From NCBI GenBank assembly GCA_001429555.1, contig LMSR01000001.1, positions 366,687-430,686 on the forward strand: a DNA stretch of 64,000 nt, read 5' to 3'. The position numbers and the translations under genes were made by a program. The stretch's first letter is position 1. Every line of letters begins with the position of its first letter. Under the pieces are notes generated by a model. That model was given only the letters and a program-made list of their open reading frames with translations. It was not told the DNA's origin and made no database searches. This document shows positions 43,495 through 52,558 of the stretch, in pieces. The stretch is from Nocardioides sp. Soil797. GTDB taxonomy: Bacteria > Actinomycetota > Actinomycetes > Propionibacteriales > Nocardioidaceae.

Positions 43495-43546
43495 ATCGGG
43501 ACCACGGCGTCGAGAAGTCGTGGTACGACGACGCGGTGGTCCCGAT
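43495..43546. repeat. Palindromic repeat family E, copy 1
   Basis: ATCGGGACCACGGCGTCG and CGACGCGGTGGTCCCGAT pair with one mismatch around a 16-base loop. A related element is at 60879-60936. It lies between the 3-hydroxyacyl-CoA dehydrogenase and thiolase genes. Confidence 0.75.
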
Positions 43547-43567
43547 TCGCGTGCCGGCTGGAGGTGC

Positions 43568-44416
43568 TCAGTAGGTGTAGAAGCCCCGGCCGGTCTTGCG
43601 ACCGAGCAGGCCGGCGTCGACCATGCGGTTCAGCAGCGGCGGAGCGGCGTACAGCGGCTCCTTGAACTCCTCGTAGAGCGACTCGGCGACGGCCTTCGTG
43701 GTGTCGAGGCCGATCAGGTCGGCCAGGGCCAGCGGGCCCTGCGGGTGGGCGGCGCCCAGCACGAGGCCGCGGTCGATGTCGTCGGCGGTGGCGAAGCCCG
43801 ACTCCATCATCCGAATCGCGGAGAGGATGAACGGGATCAGCAGCGCGTTGACCACGAAGCCGGCGCGGTCCTGGCAGTCGATGGCCTCCTTGCCGAGCAC
43901 GTCCTGGACGAACGTGCGCGAGCGCTCGGTGACCTCGGGAGCGGTGACGATCGAGGGCACCAGCTCGACGAGCTTGAGCACCGGGACCGGGTTGAAGAAG
44001 TGGATGCCGAGCACGTTCTGCGGGCGGGAGGTCACCACGCCCAGCTTCATGATCGGGATCGAGGAGGTGTTGGAGGCGAGGATCGCATCGGGATCGGTGA
44101 CGATCTTGTCGAGCTGGCGGAAGAGGTCGGTCTTGGCGTCCTCGTCCTCGACGATCGCCTCGACTACCAGCTGGCGGTCGGCGAGCTCGTCGAGTGTGGT
44201 GACCACACGGATCCGGGCGAGCACGGCGTCGGCGGCGTCGATCTTGCCCTTGGCCTCGGCGCGCTTGAGCGACTTCTCGAGTCGTTCGCGTCCGGCCTGG
44301 GCAGCGGCGTCGGACGACTCCGCGACCACCACGTCGAGGCCCGCGCGGGCACAGACCTCGGCGATCCCGGCACCCATCAGTCCGCAGCCGACGACGCCGA
44401 TCTTCTCCATGCCCAT
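43568..44416 (-). CDS. 3-hydroxybutyryl-CoA / 3-hydroxyacyl-CoA dehydrogenase
   Basis: A 282-residue NAD-dependent enzyme, the usual single-function length. It has GVVGCGLMGAGIAEVCARAG at residues 7-26, ASNTSSIPI near 114, the catalytic His in GIHFFNPVPVLKLVELV near 137 and DRAGFVVNALLIPFI near 183. It oxidises the 3-hydroxyacyl-CoA to the 3-keto form. Its neighbours provide hydratase and thiolase, so the three give a complete beta-oxidation turn with the acyl-CoA dehydrogenase at 37913. Confidence 0.93.
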   Translation of the reverse strand: MGMEKIGVVGCGLMGAGIAEVCARAGLDVVVAESSDAAAQAGRERLEKSLKRAEAKGKIDAADAVLARIRVVTTLDELADRQLVVEAIVEDEDAKTDLFRQLDKIVTDPDAILASNTSSIPIMKLGVVTSRPQNVLGIHFFNPVPVLKLVELVPSIVTAPEVTERSRTFVQDVLGKEAIDCQDRAGFVVNALLIPFILSAIRMMESGFATADDIDRGLVLGAAHPQGPLALADLIGLDTTKAVAESLYEEFKEPLYAAPPLLNRMVDAGLLGRKTGRGFYTY

Positions 44417-44572
44417 GACATCTCCTCGTGTTGTGCGTTCCTTCTGCTCTTTCGACGCTATCCACTACTGACAAGTAGGCGGACATCGCCGAAACGCCCA
44501 CTCGCACCACGGCTCCGTCGCCCCGGGTGCGAGTTTGCTCATCGACCCACCGGGCGGCGTACCCTCCATCCG

Positions 44573-46033
44573 ATGAGTGAGTCGACGACCGAGACCCGAC
44601 CCGACGACACCGGCTTCTTCGGCCAGCCACGGGTGCTGGCCAACCTCTTCGGAGTCGAGCTGTGGGAGCGGTTCAGCTTCTACGGCATGCAGGGCATCCT
44701 GCTGATCTACCTGTACTTCGGCGCCGCAGACGGTGGTCTCGGGATCGACAAGGGCACCGCCACCGGCATCGTCGGGGCCTATGGCGGCGCGGTCTATCTC
44801 TCCACGATCCTCGGCGCCTGGCTGGCCGACCGGGTGCTGGGACCCGAGCGAACTCTGTTCCACTCCGCCGTGGTGGTGATGGCGGGCCACATCGCTCTGG
44901 CCCTCGTGCCGGGGTTGGCCGGCGTCGGCATCGGACTGGTGATGATCGCGCTGGGCAGCGGAGGCGTGAAGGCCAACGCCACGTCACTGGTCGGCTCGTT
45001 GTACGACGAGCACGACGAGCGGCGCGACGGCGGGTTCTCCCTGTTCTACATGGGCATCAACATCGGCGCGCTGATCGGGCCGCTCCTGACCGGGGTGCTG
45101 CAGAAGGAGTGGGGTTTCCACTTCGGCTTCGCCCTGGCCGCGATCGGGATGGCGGCCGGCCTGGTGCAGTACAGCATCGGCCGCTCCCGTCTGCCCGCGG
45201 AGACCCATCACGTGCCCAACCCGCTGCCGGCCGGTCAGCGCACGGCGTACGTCGTGGGCCTGGTCGTCGTGGTGGCGCTGGTGGCCGTGCTGGCCCGGGT
45301 CGGCGTGATCACCGCCGACCGGCTGGCCAACATCGTGATCGGGGTCGCTGTCGGTGCTTCGGTGGGGCTGTTCGCGATGATGCTGCTCGACCGGCAGGTG
45401 CGGGGCACCGAGCGCCACCGAGTGCTGGCGATGATCCCGCTCTTCGTGTGCAGTGCCGTGTTCTGGTCGCTCTACCAACAGCAGTTCACGGTGATCACGA
45501 TCTACGCCGACGAACGCCTCAACCGCAACCTGTTCGGCTGGGAGATGCCGATCTCGTGGGTCCAGTCGATCAACCCGGTCTTCATCATCATCCTGGCCGG
45601 GGTGTTCGCGACCTTGTGGACCCGCCTCGGAGAGCGGGCACCCTCCACGCCGGTGAAGTTCGCCTTCTCCACGATCCTGATGGGCGTCGCGTTCTTCCTG
45701 TTCCTGGCGATGCCCTCGGGCGAGCACTCGGTGCCGTTGGTCGGCCTGAGCGCGATCCTGTTCGTGTTCACCGTCGCCGAGCTGTTGATCTCCCCGGTCG
45801 GGCTCTCGGTGGCCACCAAGCTGGCGCCCGCCAAGTACCACACGCAGATGGTGGCGCTGTTCTTTCTCTCCGTCGCGCTCGGCACCGCAATGGCCGGCGA
45901 GCTGGCCGGCTACTACGACTCGGGTGACGAGCAGCCGTTCTTCCTCTGGATCGGTCTGGCCTCGGTCGGGACCGGCGTGCTGCTGCTGGCGCTGAGCAGG
46001 CCGATTCGCAGCCTGATGTCGGGCGTGCGCTGA
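44573..46033 (+). CDS. Proton-dependent oligopeptide transporter (POT/PTR2 family)
   Basis: A 486-residue membrane protein with 12-14 predicted helices. The diagnostic N-terminal motif is ELWERFSFYGMQGILLIYLY (the ExxERFxYY family signature) near residue 29. The second family signature, FSLFYMGINIGALIGPLL, is near 157. It imports di- and tripeptides with protons. It is divergent from the 3-hydroxyacyl-CoA dehydrogenase gene and looks like a single-gene unit. Confidence 0.92.
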   Translation: MSESTTETRPDDTGFFGQPRVLANLFGVELWERFSFYGMQGILLIYLYFGAADGGLGIDKGTATGIVGAYGGAVYLSTILGAWLADRVLGPERTLFHSAVVVMAGHIALALVPGLAGVGIGLVMIALGSGGVKANATSLVGSLYDEHDERRDGGFSLFYMGINIGALIGPLLTGVLQKEWGFHFGFALAAIGMAAGLVQYSIGRSRLPAETHHVPNPLPAGQRTAYVVGLVVVVALVAVLARVGVITADRLANIVIGVAVGASVGLFAMMLLDRQVRGTERHRVLAMIPLFVCSAVFWSLYQQQFTVITIYADERLNRNLFGWEMPISWVQSINPVFIIILAGVFATLWTRLGERAPSTPVKFAFSTILMGVAFFLFLAMPSGEHSVPLVGLSAILFVFTVAELLISPVGLSVATKLAPAKYHTQMVALFFLSVALGTAMAGELAGYYDSGDEQPFFLWIGLASVGTGVLLLALSRPIRSLMSGVR

Positions 46034-46088
46034 GCCTGCTCGTGGCTAGACTCGCGGTCGAGTCGGATCCCGCTGGGAAGGAGCGTCG

Positions 46089-47159
46089 ATGGCGTCGCGC
46101 GTCGTGCTGCACGTGGGCCTGATGAAGTCCGGTACGACGTTCGTCCAGCGCACGCTGCTGGCCAACCAGGCTGCCCTGGCCGAGGCGGGCATCCTCTTCC
46201 CGGGTCGGCACTGGCGGGTGCAGGTGTCCGCCGTACGCGACCTGATCGACAACGTCTCCGCCGACGCGAACACCCTGGCCGCTGACGGCCCGTGGTGCTC
46301 GCTGGTGGAACAGATCCGGGCGTGGCCCGGCACTGCGATCATCTCGATGGAGTTCCTGGGGCCGCGTACGCCGGCGCAGGTCGCCGCGGTGGTCGAGGCG
46401 TTCGCGGACGCCGAGCTCGAGGTCGTGGTGACCGCCCGTGATCTCGCCCGCTCGATCACCTCGATGTGGACCGAGAGCGTGCAGAACCGGGGCACCACGT
46501 CGTGGCACGACTACCTGCACGCGATCCGGGAGGACACCGGCGAGGGGCGTGGCTTCTGGCGACAGCAGCGGGTCGTCACCATCGTCGAGCGCTGGATGCA
46601 GGCGGTGGGACGCGACCACTTCACGCTGATCACCGTCCCGCCGCCCGGTGGCCCCCGGGGCGTCCTGTGGGAGCGTTTCGCCGGGGTGGCCGGCGTACCG
46701 ACCGAGCTGTTCGACCTGGAGACCCGCAACAACACCGGCATCGATGCGCCGTCGGCGCTGGTGATGCGTGCTCTCAACGAGCGCGTCGGCGAGGTCGACG
46801 CTCGCGACTACGACCGATTCGTCAAGCGGGGCCTGGGCAAGCGGGGCCTGGGCAAGCGGCCGCAGCCCGGCCCGAGGGTCGGCCTCGACGAGGAGTGGGT
46901 GCTGGCGCGGTCACGCCGACAGATCGACCGGCTGCGTGAGCTGGACCCACGTGTCGTTGGCGACCTCGCCGAGCTGGAGGCCGGCGCGATCCCCGGCGTC
47001 GACCCCGACGACCTCGGCGCCGAGGAGCAGCTCGAGGCGGCGCTCGACGGCATGGCCGCCCTGGTCCAGCTGTGGGCCGAGGACGTCAACGAGCGCGAGG
47101 CGCGCGCCCGGAAGCGGCGACTGCGCAGGAAGCGCAACGAGCGCGGGCAACGGCCCTAG
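46089..47159 (+). CDS. Sulfotransferase-like protein
   Basis: A 356-residue soluble protein. The N-terminus HVGLMKSGTTFVQRTLLANQ carries the KSGTT phosphosulfate-binding loop of PAPS-dependent sulfotransferases. A second segment, VVVTARDLARSITSMW near residue 117, resembles the 3'-phosphate-binding motif. An internal duplication, RGLGKRGLGKR, occurs near residue 247, and the C-terminus is very basic. GGAAGGAG precedes the ATG. The acceptor is unknown. The APS kinase at 16254 could supply PAPS. Confidence 0.75.
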   Translation: MASRVVLHVGLMKSGTTFVQRTLLANQAALAEAGILFPGRHWRVQVSAVRDLIDNVSADANTLAADGPWCSLVEQIRAWPGTAIISMEFLGPRTPAQVAAVVEAFADAELEVVVTARDLARSITSMWTESVQNRGTTSWHDYLHAIREDTGEGRGFWRQQRVVTIVERWMQAVGRDHFTLITVPPPGGPRGVLWERFAGVAGVPTELFDLETRNNTGIDAPSALVMRALNERVGEVDARDYDRFVKRGLGKRGLGKRPQPGPRVGLDEEWVLARSRRQIDRLRELDPRVVGDLAELEAGAIPGVDPDDLGAEEQLEAALDGMAALVQLWAEDVNEREARARKRRLRRKRNERGQRP

Positions 47160-47998
47160 GGATTGTCGGGCATGTTGGTCCAGCCCTTGCCGTCGGCGCG
47201 GCCGTACCACCCCGAGGCGGCGAGCGTGCCGCCGTCGACCGGCACCGTGTGGCCGGTGACGAACCGGGCCTCGTCCGAGGCCAGGAACGCGATCACCGCG
47301 GCGTAGTCGTCGACCCGCCCGAAGCGGCCGAGCGGCAGCCAGTGCCGGACCAGGTCGGGGTCGCGACCGCGCAGCATCGCCTGCGCCGAGGTCTGCGGAG
47401 TGTCGGCCAGATCAGGGGCGATCGCATTCACGCGTACGCCGTGGCGACCCACCTCGACGGCCAGACTCCTGGTGAAGGCCGAGACACCCGCGTTGTAGGC
47501 CGAGTAGGCGGCGTTGCCGGGAATGCCCCGGAACGCCTCGACCGTCGAGTTGTTCACGATCGTGCCCGAGCCCTGATCGACCATCATCGGCAGAAGGGCG
47601 TGGGTCACCTTGAGCACGTGCAGCAGGTTGAGCTCATGGAGACGTTGCCACTGCTCCGGCTTGCTGTGCAGGAACGTCTTCGACGCGGGCCGGAAGTCAC
47701 CCACGTTGTTGACCAGCACGTCGATGCGCCCGAGGTCTCGGACCTTGGCCAGGACCTGGTCGACCACAGCGTCGTCGACGATGTCGCCGACCACCGGCAC
47801 GACCTGACCTCCGGCCCCGGTGATCTCGGCGCACGTCTTCTCGGCTGCTGCCTCGTCGATGTCGTTGAGGACGACCAGGTCGCCGTCGGCGGCCAGGCGG
47901 CGACTGGTGGCGCCACCGATGCCGAGCGCGCCACCCGTCACGACACTGACGCGCTGCTGGTCAGCGAGGCCCTCGTCGCCAGGACCTGCCCCAGTCAC
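47156..47998 (-). CDS. SDR family oxidoreductase
   Basis: A 280-residue short-chain dehydrogenase. It has VVTGGALGIGGATSRRLAAD near residue 19, LVVLNDID after strand 2 (an Asp that favours NAD), NNVGDF near 95 and NSTVEAFRGIPGNAAYSAYN in the catalytic region. The usual YxxxK reads YSAYNAG, with Asn in place of Lys, so activity may be altered. The GTG start overlaps the SnoaL-like stop (GTGA), and the 3' end overlaps the sulfotransferase gene by four bases. Confidence 0.83.
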   Translation of the reverse strand: MTGAGPGDEGLADQQRVSVVTGGALGIGGATSRRLAADGDLVVLNDIDEAAAEKTCAEITGAGGQVVPVVGDIVDDAVVDQVLAKVRDLGRIDVLVNNVGDFRPASKTFLHSKPEQWQRLHELNLLHVLKVTHALLPMMVDQGSGTIVNNSTVEAFRGIPGNAAYSAYNAGVSAFTRSLAVEVGRHGVRVNAIAPDLADTPQTSAQAMLRGRDPDLVRHWLPLGRFGRVDDYAAVIAFLASDEARFVTGHTVPVDGGTLAASGWYGRADGKGWTNMPDNP

Positions 47999-48498
47999 CA
48001 AGCCGTCCCGGTGTCGTGGGCGAACTTCACCGGAGCGGCGGACACGAAGGTGACGTGGGCTGACCGGGTGGCGATCAGCCAGCCGGACCCTTCGCGTCGA
48101 TAGGTGTCGCGGTAGGTGAGCCCCCACGCCACGTCGCGGAGCTCGCCGTTCCGTTCGCTGACATGGTGGGCGATGCAGGCCACCCGTCCGGTGGCGGAGT
48201 CTGAATCGGCACCGGGGTCGAAGACCTCGCCGGTGACCGCGTGGAAACTGGCGACCAGGCCGTCGAGCCCGGCCATCGCCTGCTCGATGGCGGCACGACC
48301 GTGGTTCTCGTGGGTCGGGCCCAAGGACTTCGGTGGGGCCGCAGTGGTGAGCACTCCGTCATGAGCGAAGAGCTCGGCCACGCCGACGGGGTCGCGGTCG
48401 TCGACGCGGGCGGCGTACCGGTTGACCAGGTCGCGCAGGGCGGTGCAGTCGTCGCCCGAGAGGCCGCGCCCTGCGGACGTGCCCATGACCGAACCCAT
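47995..48498 (-). CDS. SnoaL-like / NTF2-fold protein
   Basis: A 167-residue protein with the NTF2-like pattern LRDLVNRYAARVDDRDPVGV, AELFAHDGVLT, then RREGSGWLIATRSAHVTF near the end. It is the middle gene of an LLM-SnoaL-SDR operon; both junctions are overlaps of one to four bases. The ATG at 48498 couples it to the LLM stop; another ATG four codons in is possible. It is probably an isomerase, dehydratase or hydroxylase-type accessory enzyme. Confidence 0.76.
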   Translation of the reverse strand: MGSVMGTSAGRGLSGDDCTALRDLVNRYAARVDDRDPVGVAELFAHDGVLTTAAPPKSLGPTHENHGRAAIEQAMAGLDGLVASFHAVTGEVFDPGADSDSATGRVACIAHHVSERNGELRDVAWGLTYRDTYRREGSGWLIATRSAHVTFVSAAPVKFAHDTGTAW

Positions 48499-49376
48499 CA
48501 CAGCCCCAACCGCTCGGCACACGCAGACAGCTCGGCACAGGCTTCGTCGAGCGAGGCGAGCGGGGAGGCAGCGAGGACGATCCGGTCGGCACCCTGGCCG
48601 GCCAGCTTCTCGGCCCGCTCCTCGTTGATCTTCGCGACCAGGTGACCCAGGGACAGCTCGAGCGCGTCCGGATCACGCCCGGCGGACTCGGCTTCGCTGC
48701 GCATCAGCTTCGCCAGGTCGGCCAGCTCCTCACCCATCACACCCAGGGGCTGCAACCCGTTGCCGTAGCGCCCGGCTCGGCGCGCCGCGGCCCTGCTGTG
48801 GCCGCCGATGTGCAGCGGCACCCCACCGGGCTGTGCCGGCTTCGGATAGCTCATCGCACCGTCGAAGTCGAAGAACTCACCGTGGTGGTCTGCGCCGTTC
48901 GGGGCGTTGTCGTCCCACAGCTTGCGCAAGACCTGCAGCTGTTCGTCGGCCCGGCGACCACGTGCCTCGAACGGTGCACCGCAGGCCTCGATCTCCTCCT
49001 TCATCCAACCCATGCCGACGCACACGCGCAGCCGGCCGCCGGAGAGCACGTCGATGGTGGCCAGCCGCTTGGCCAGCACGACGGGGTGGTGGTTCGGCAG
49101 GACCAGTACGCCGGTGGCGAGGCCCAGCGTCGAGGTCCGCCCGGCCAGGAACGCCAACAGGTCGAGCGGATCGGGGATGTCGAGGTCGTCGGCCAGCTCC
49201 ATCTTCCCGGAGGCGTCGTAGGGATAGACGCTCGAGTAGCGACTCATCACGACCGCGTGCTCGACCAGCACCAACGACTCGAATCCGCAGGCCTCCACGT
49301 GTTGCGCATAGGCAGAGATCCAGTCGGGATCGGCAGTGGTTCCGGCAGCGGTCGGGGCAATCACGGCGTACTTCAT
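48498..49376 (-). CDS. LLM-class (luciferase-like) F420-dependent oxidoreductase
   Basis: A 292-residue luciferase-like TIM barrel starting MKYAVIAPTAAGTTADPDWI. Motifs are CGFESLVLVEHAVV near residue 30, LATGVLVLPNHHPVVLAKRL near 85, LSGGRLRVCVGMGWMKEEIE near 112 and PLHIGGHSRAAARRAGRYGN near 190. It is the first gene of the LLM-SnoaL-SDR operon. The co-factor assignment (F420) comes from the family, not from residues that I can prove. Confidence 0.86.
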   Translation of the reverse strand: MKYAVIAPTAAGTTADPDWISAYAQHVEACGFESLVLVEHAVVMSRYSSVYPYDASGKMELADDLDIPDPLDLLAFLAGRTSTLGLATGVLVLPNHHPVVLAKRLATIDVLSGGRLRVCVGMGWMKEEIEACGAPFEARGRRADEQLQVLRKLWDDNAPNGADHHGEFFDFDGAMSYPKPAQPGGVPLHIGGHSRAAARRAGRYGNGLQPLGVMGEELADLAKLMRSEAESAGRDPDALELSLGHLVAKINEERAEKLAGQGADRIVLAASPLASLDEACAELSACAERLGL

Positions 49377-49507
49377 GCTTCGGAACCTAGGCCAGCGAGA
49401 CGCACTGCGTCGGCGTACTTCCGTTGGGTGGGAGCGATCGGCGGCGTCGCTCCCGCTGATCGAGAACGGCCGCGAGGCAGCACCCGAGCAACGGCTACAC
49501 AGGAGCC

Positions 49508-50176
49508 GTGACTGCACCCAGCCCGACGCCCACTGCCACCGTCGACCCGGCCGACCGGGGGAGCGAGGGCCCGCTGAACGCCGAGGAGTTCGACCCACTT
49601 CTGGGAGCCACCTCATCACTGGTCACGGCCACGCGTGAGCTGATGCTGGCCGTCGCCACCACCGAGGCGTCGACGGAGGAGCTCAGGGCGGCACGCGACG
49701 CCATCGCCGCGGTCTCCGCGAGCCTCTGCCGGAGCGTGCGCCCACGGGTGCAGCGGATGGACTTCGACCTCCCGGCCCGGATCCGTGACCGCGGCCCGCA
49801 GGCGCACTGGCAGACCTACGAGCTCAACCCGTTCGGCATCCCGTTGCGCGTGCACTTCGACGGAGACGCTGCGAACGCCGAGCTGCGCGCCAACGCCCTG
49901 CACGAAGGGCCGCCCGACCATGTTCACGGTGGGATGTCGGCGCACCTGATGGACTGCATGCTCGGCGGCCTCGTGCAGGCGACCGGAACCCGTTCGGTGA
50001 CCGCCACCCTCGACCTCCGCTTCATCGCCAGGACCCCGTTGGACGAGCCGCTGCAACTGGGTTCCCGCATCGTCGAGCGCTCCGGTCGCAAGGTGTGGGC
50101 CGAAGGTTGGATCGAGCACCGGGGGACCCGTTGCGTCGAGGCGAAGGGTCTCTTCCTCAGCATCGCTGAGACGTGA
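49508..50176 (+). CDS. Hotdog-fold thioesterase (PaaI-like)
   Basis: A 222-residue protein with an unstructured N-terminus of about 45 residues and a C-terminal hotdog domain. The active-site region is PPDHVHGGMSAHLMDCMLGG near residue 137, which includes the HxGxxxxxxD pattern typical of PaaI thioesterases, followed by VTATLDLRFIARTPLDEPLQ. It would hydrolyse an acyl-CoA. A GTG start with AGGAG two bases before it is close-spaced but the only one that fits. It is divergent from the LLM operon. Confidence 0.83.
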   Translation: MTAPSPTPTATVDPADRGSEGPLNAEEFDPLLGATSSLVTATRELMLAVATTEASTEELRAARDAIAAVSASLCRSVRPRVQRMDFDLPARIRDRGPQAHWQTYELNPFGIPLRVHFDGDAANAELRANALHEGPPDHVHGGMSAHLMDCMLGGLVQATGTRSVTATLDLRFIARTPLDEPLQLGSRIVERSGRKVWAEGWIEHRGTRCVEAKGLFLSIAET

Positions 50177-50188
50177 CCGGTCTGCGCA

Positions 50189-50232
50189 ACGTCATACGCC
50201 GCGGTGGCTGCGGCAACCCGCGTGCATGACGT
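50189..50232. terminator. Probable hairpin terminator
   Basis: ACGTCAT (50189-50195) and ATGACGT (50226-50232) form a perfect outer stem, with further GC pairs inside. It lies 13 bases after the thioesterase stop. Confidence 0.45.
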
Positions 50233-50350
50233 CCGCGCCTTCCGCTGTTCCCACTGGGTGGGAGCGTTTCCGGCACTCGGTGAACGGCGTTGCTTGGCTG
50301 GCGGTTCGGGACCGCACGGCTCCCGAGGACAGGGAAGGAAGTCCTCTCGG

Positions 50351-51958
50351 ATGAAGACAACCAGGAGTCGCACGACCCGCGTCGCCACGGGCCTCGCCAC
50401 GTTGGCACTCGCGTCGGTCACGCTCACCTCGTGTGCGTCCAGCGACGGCGACAAGGGCGCACACGGTGACGCCGCGACGTACCAGACCGGTCTGGTCAAC
50501 ATCGCGGAAGCGGGTGACCCCCGGAAGGGAGGCACCATGACGTTCGGTGCCTACTCCGAGCCCGCCGTGCTCGACCCGGCGGAGACCATTGTGGCCGGCT
50601 CCACCGGCGGCCTCGAGATGGCCGCGATCTATGACGTGCTGATGCGGTGGAACAGTGCCGACAACACGGTGCAGCCCCAGCTTGCCGAGAGCCTCGAGCA
50701 CAGCGACGACTACCAGACATGGACCCTGAAGCTGCGCGACGGCGTGAAGTTCAGTGACGGCACTCCGCTCGACGCGGCCGCCGTGAAGTACAGCATCGAG
50801 CGCTACGTGAGGCTCGGCGCCGACGAGGCGATGCTGTGGAGCGACAACGTCAAGGCGGTCTCGACACCCGACAGCTCGACCATCGAGTTCCAGCTGAAGA
50901 CCAAGTGGCCCAGCTTCGACTACATGCTCACCACCGGGCCCGGCATGATCGTGGCCAGGTCCGCCGGCGAGGGCAAGTCGTTCAAGCCGGTCGGTGCAGG
51001 CGCCTTCACCCTGGCCTCGCACAAGCCTGCCGAGAGCATCTCGCTCGAGGCCAACCCGGACTACTGGGACGGCGCGCCGAACCTCGACGGCATCAAGGTC
51101 GTCTTCCTCAACGATCCTGAGGCGACGTTCGACTCGTTCAAGTCGGAAGAGGTCGACGCAGCCTTCACCCGCGAGCCAGACCTCGTCGACGAGGCCGTGC
51201 AGGGAAAGTTCCAGGGCTTCCTCAACATGGTTTCGCTCGGCAGCGTCGCGGTGATCAACGCGGGCGACGGCCACCCGGGCAGCGACCCGCGCGTGCGCCA
51301 GGCGATGCACATGGCGATCGACCCCGAGGTGATCGCCGATCGTGCGTACGACGGAGCCGGCCTGCCGGGCAACGAGATCTTCGCCGGCTCGTCGGTGTGG
51401 GCCAACGACATCGACCCGCTGCCGTTCGACCCCGAGGGCGCGAAGAAGCTGCTCGAGGAGGCGAAGGCCGATGGCTTCGACGGCAACATCACCTATCTGG
51501 ACGCCTCCGACCCGGCCTCGCGGGAGACCGCGCTGACGGTCAAGGCATTCCTCGAGTCGGTCGGGTTCAAGGTCAAGCTCGACCTCGTCTCCAACGTGCA
51601 GGAGCAGATCAGCAAGGTCGCCGTCGACCAGAACTACGACGTGGCCGGGTGGGGCATCAGCTGGCGCGAGGCCGGGCCCTACGGTCGCATGTTCGCCACG
51701 TTGCACAGCGAGGGGAACCTGAGCGTCGGGATGCCGACCACGCCGGAGATGGACGCCCTCTTCGGGGAGTTCCAGGCGGCGGAGACCGAGGACGAGCAGC
51801 GCGAGATCATGGGCCGCATCCAGACCCAGTGGAACGAGCAGGTGCCGGCCCTGATCTTCGGCTCGACCGGTGAGTTCCTGATGTGGAACACCGACCTGCA
51901 CGGCGTGGTCGACTCCACCAACAGCATGGTGTTGCTCGACGACGCCTGGCTGGACTGA
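50351..51958 (+). CDS. ABC transporter solute-binding lipoprotein, family 5 (peptide/nickel type)
   Basis: A 535-residue exported lipoprotein. The signal peptide ends in a lipobox TLTSC with Cys28. The mature part matches the family-5 binding proteins: MAAIYDVLMRWN, LAESLEHSDDYQTWTLKLRD then GVKFSDGTPLDAAAVKYSIE near residues 115-150, and ANPDYWDGAPNLDGIKVVF near 235. It would capture an oligopeptide or another solute at the cell surface. No permease or ATPase gene lies beside it, so it either uses a transporter elsewhere or is an orphan sensor or scavenger. Confidence 0.9.
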   Translation: MKTTRSRTTRVATGLATLALASVTLTSCASSDGDKGAHGDAATYQTGLVNIAEAGDPRKGGTMTFGAYSEPAVLDPAETIVAGSTGGLEMAAIYDVLMRWNSADNTVQPQLAESLEHSDDYQTWTLKLRDGVKFSDGTPLDAAAVKYSIERYVRLGADEAMLWSDNVKAVSTPDSSTIEFQLKTKWPSFDYMLTTGPGMIVARSAGEGKSFKPVGAGAFTLASHKPAESISLEANPDYWDGAPNLDGIKVVFLNDPEATFDSFKSEEVDAAFTREPDLVDEAVQGKFQGFLNMVSLGSVAVINAGDGHPGSDPRVRQAMHMAIDPEVIADRAYDGAGLPGNEIFAGSSVWANDIDPLPFDPEGAKKLLEEAKADGFDGNITYLDASDPASRETALTVKAFLESVGFKVKLDLVSNVQEQISKVAVDQNYDVAGWGISWREAGPYGRMFATLHSEGNLSVGMPTTPEMDALFGEFQAAETEDEQREIMGRIQTQWNEQVPALIFGSTGEFLMWNTDLHGVVDSTNSMVLLDDAWLD

Positions 51959-51966
51959 GCCCGTCC

Positions 51967-52020
51967 CGCCGAGTCGGCACCAGTTGACGCGTGACTCCGT
52001 CAGCTGGTGCCGACTCGGCG
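51967..52020. repeat. Long palindrome (family F) between convergent genes
   Basis: Arms of 23 bases, beginning CGCCGAGTCGGCACCAG at 51967 and ending CTGGTGCCGACTCGGCG at 52020, pair with one mismatch around the 8-base loop CGTGACTC. It follows the solute-binding gene by 8 bases and could terminate both flanking genes. Confidence 0.8.
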
Positions 52021-52063
52021 TTGTTCCGGGTGAGCTCGTGCCGTCTGGGCGTTGTTCTGGGCG

Positions 52064-52558
52064 TCAGGGGCGCAGGACGGCGAAGTCGCCGAGCACGATC
52101 TGCATGTCGAACCGGCGACTGCTCAGCTTCCAGCCGTCGGGAGTACGCCGCCACCGGTCGTCGTACTCGCCCATGCACTCGAAGCACCGGCCCTCCATCG
52201 GCCCGGCGCCGACGTGGTGCACGCGGGCGTAGGTCAAGGATCGCGCTGAGTCGCGGTCTCCGTCATGGTCAAGGGTGACGCGATGGTTGCCGAGGAGGTG
52301 CTGACTGGGCCCGACTCCGCCGAGATGGGATCGGACCTGCGCGACGATCGCCTCGGCGCCGCGCTTGCCGTAGCCGCGGGCGTCGGGGGTGAACACGTCG
52401 AGCAGGAAGTCGAAGTCGCGACGGTCGAGGGCCGAGGCCACGTTCGCCAGCTGCTCGATGATCTGCGTGCGGTCGTCGGACACCGAGCCGTCGGTCGTCG
52501 GGGCGTCGCTCACCGAGACATCGACGGCAGAGGCGTGGGTGACGGGTTCATCCGTCAC
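52064..52558 (-). CDS. SnoaL-like / NTF2-fold protein
   Basis: A 164-residue protein from a GTG that overlaps the previous stop (GTGA). After an acidic, low-complexity leader of about 30 residues comes the NTF2-like domain: QIIEQLANVASALDRRDFDF, LLDVFTPDARGYG, then HLLGNHRVTLDHDGDRDSAR and WKLSSRRFDMQIV. It is the last gene of the operon LLM (53961), SnoaL (53091), SnoaL. The two SnoaL proteins may form a pair. Confidence 0.75.
   Translation of the reverse strand: MTDEPVTHASAVDVSVSDAPTTDGSVSDDRTQIIEQLANVASALDRRDFDFLLDVFTPDARGYGKRGAEAIVAQVRSHLGGVGPSQHLLGNHRVTLDHDGDRDSARSLTYARVHHVGAGPMEGRCFECMGEYDDRWRRTPDGWKLSSRRFDMQIVLGDFAVLRP

Noticed and set aside
44465..44478. CTACT-GACA-AGTAG inverted repeat before the 3-hydroxyacyl-CoA dehydrogenase gene
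   Set aside because: The arms are only 5 bases and do not extend; it is too weak to call an operator.
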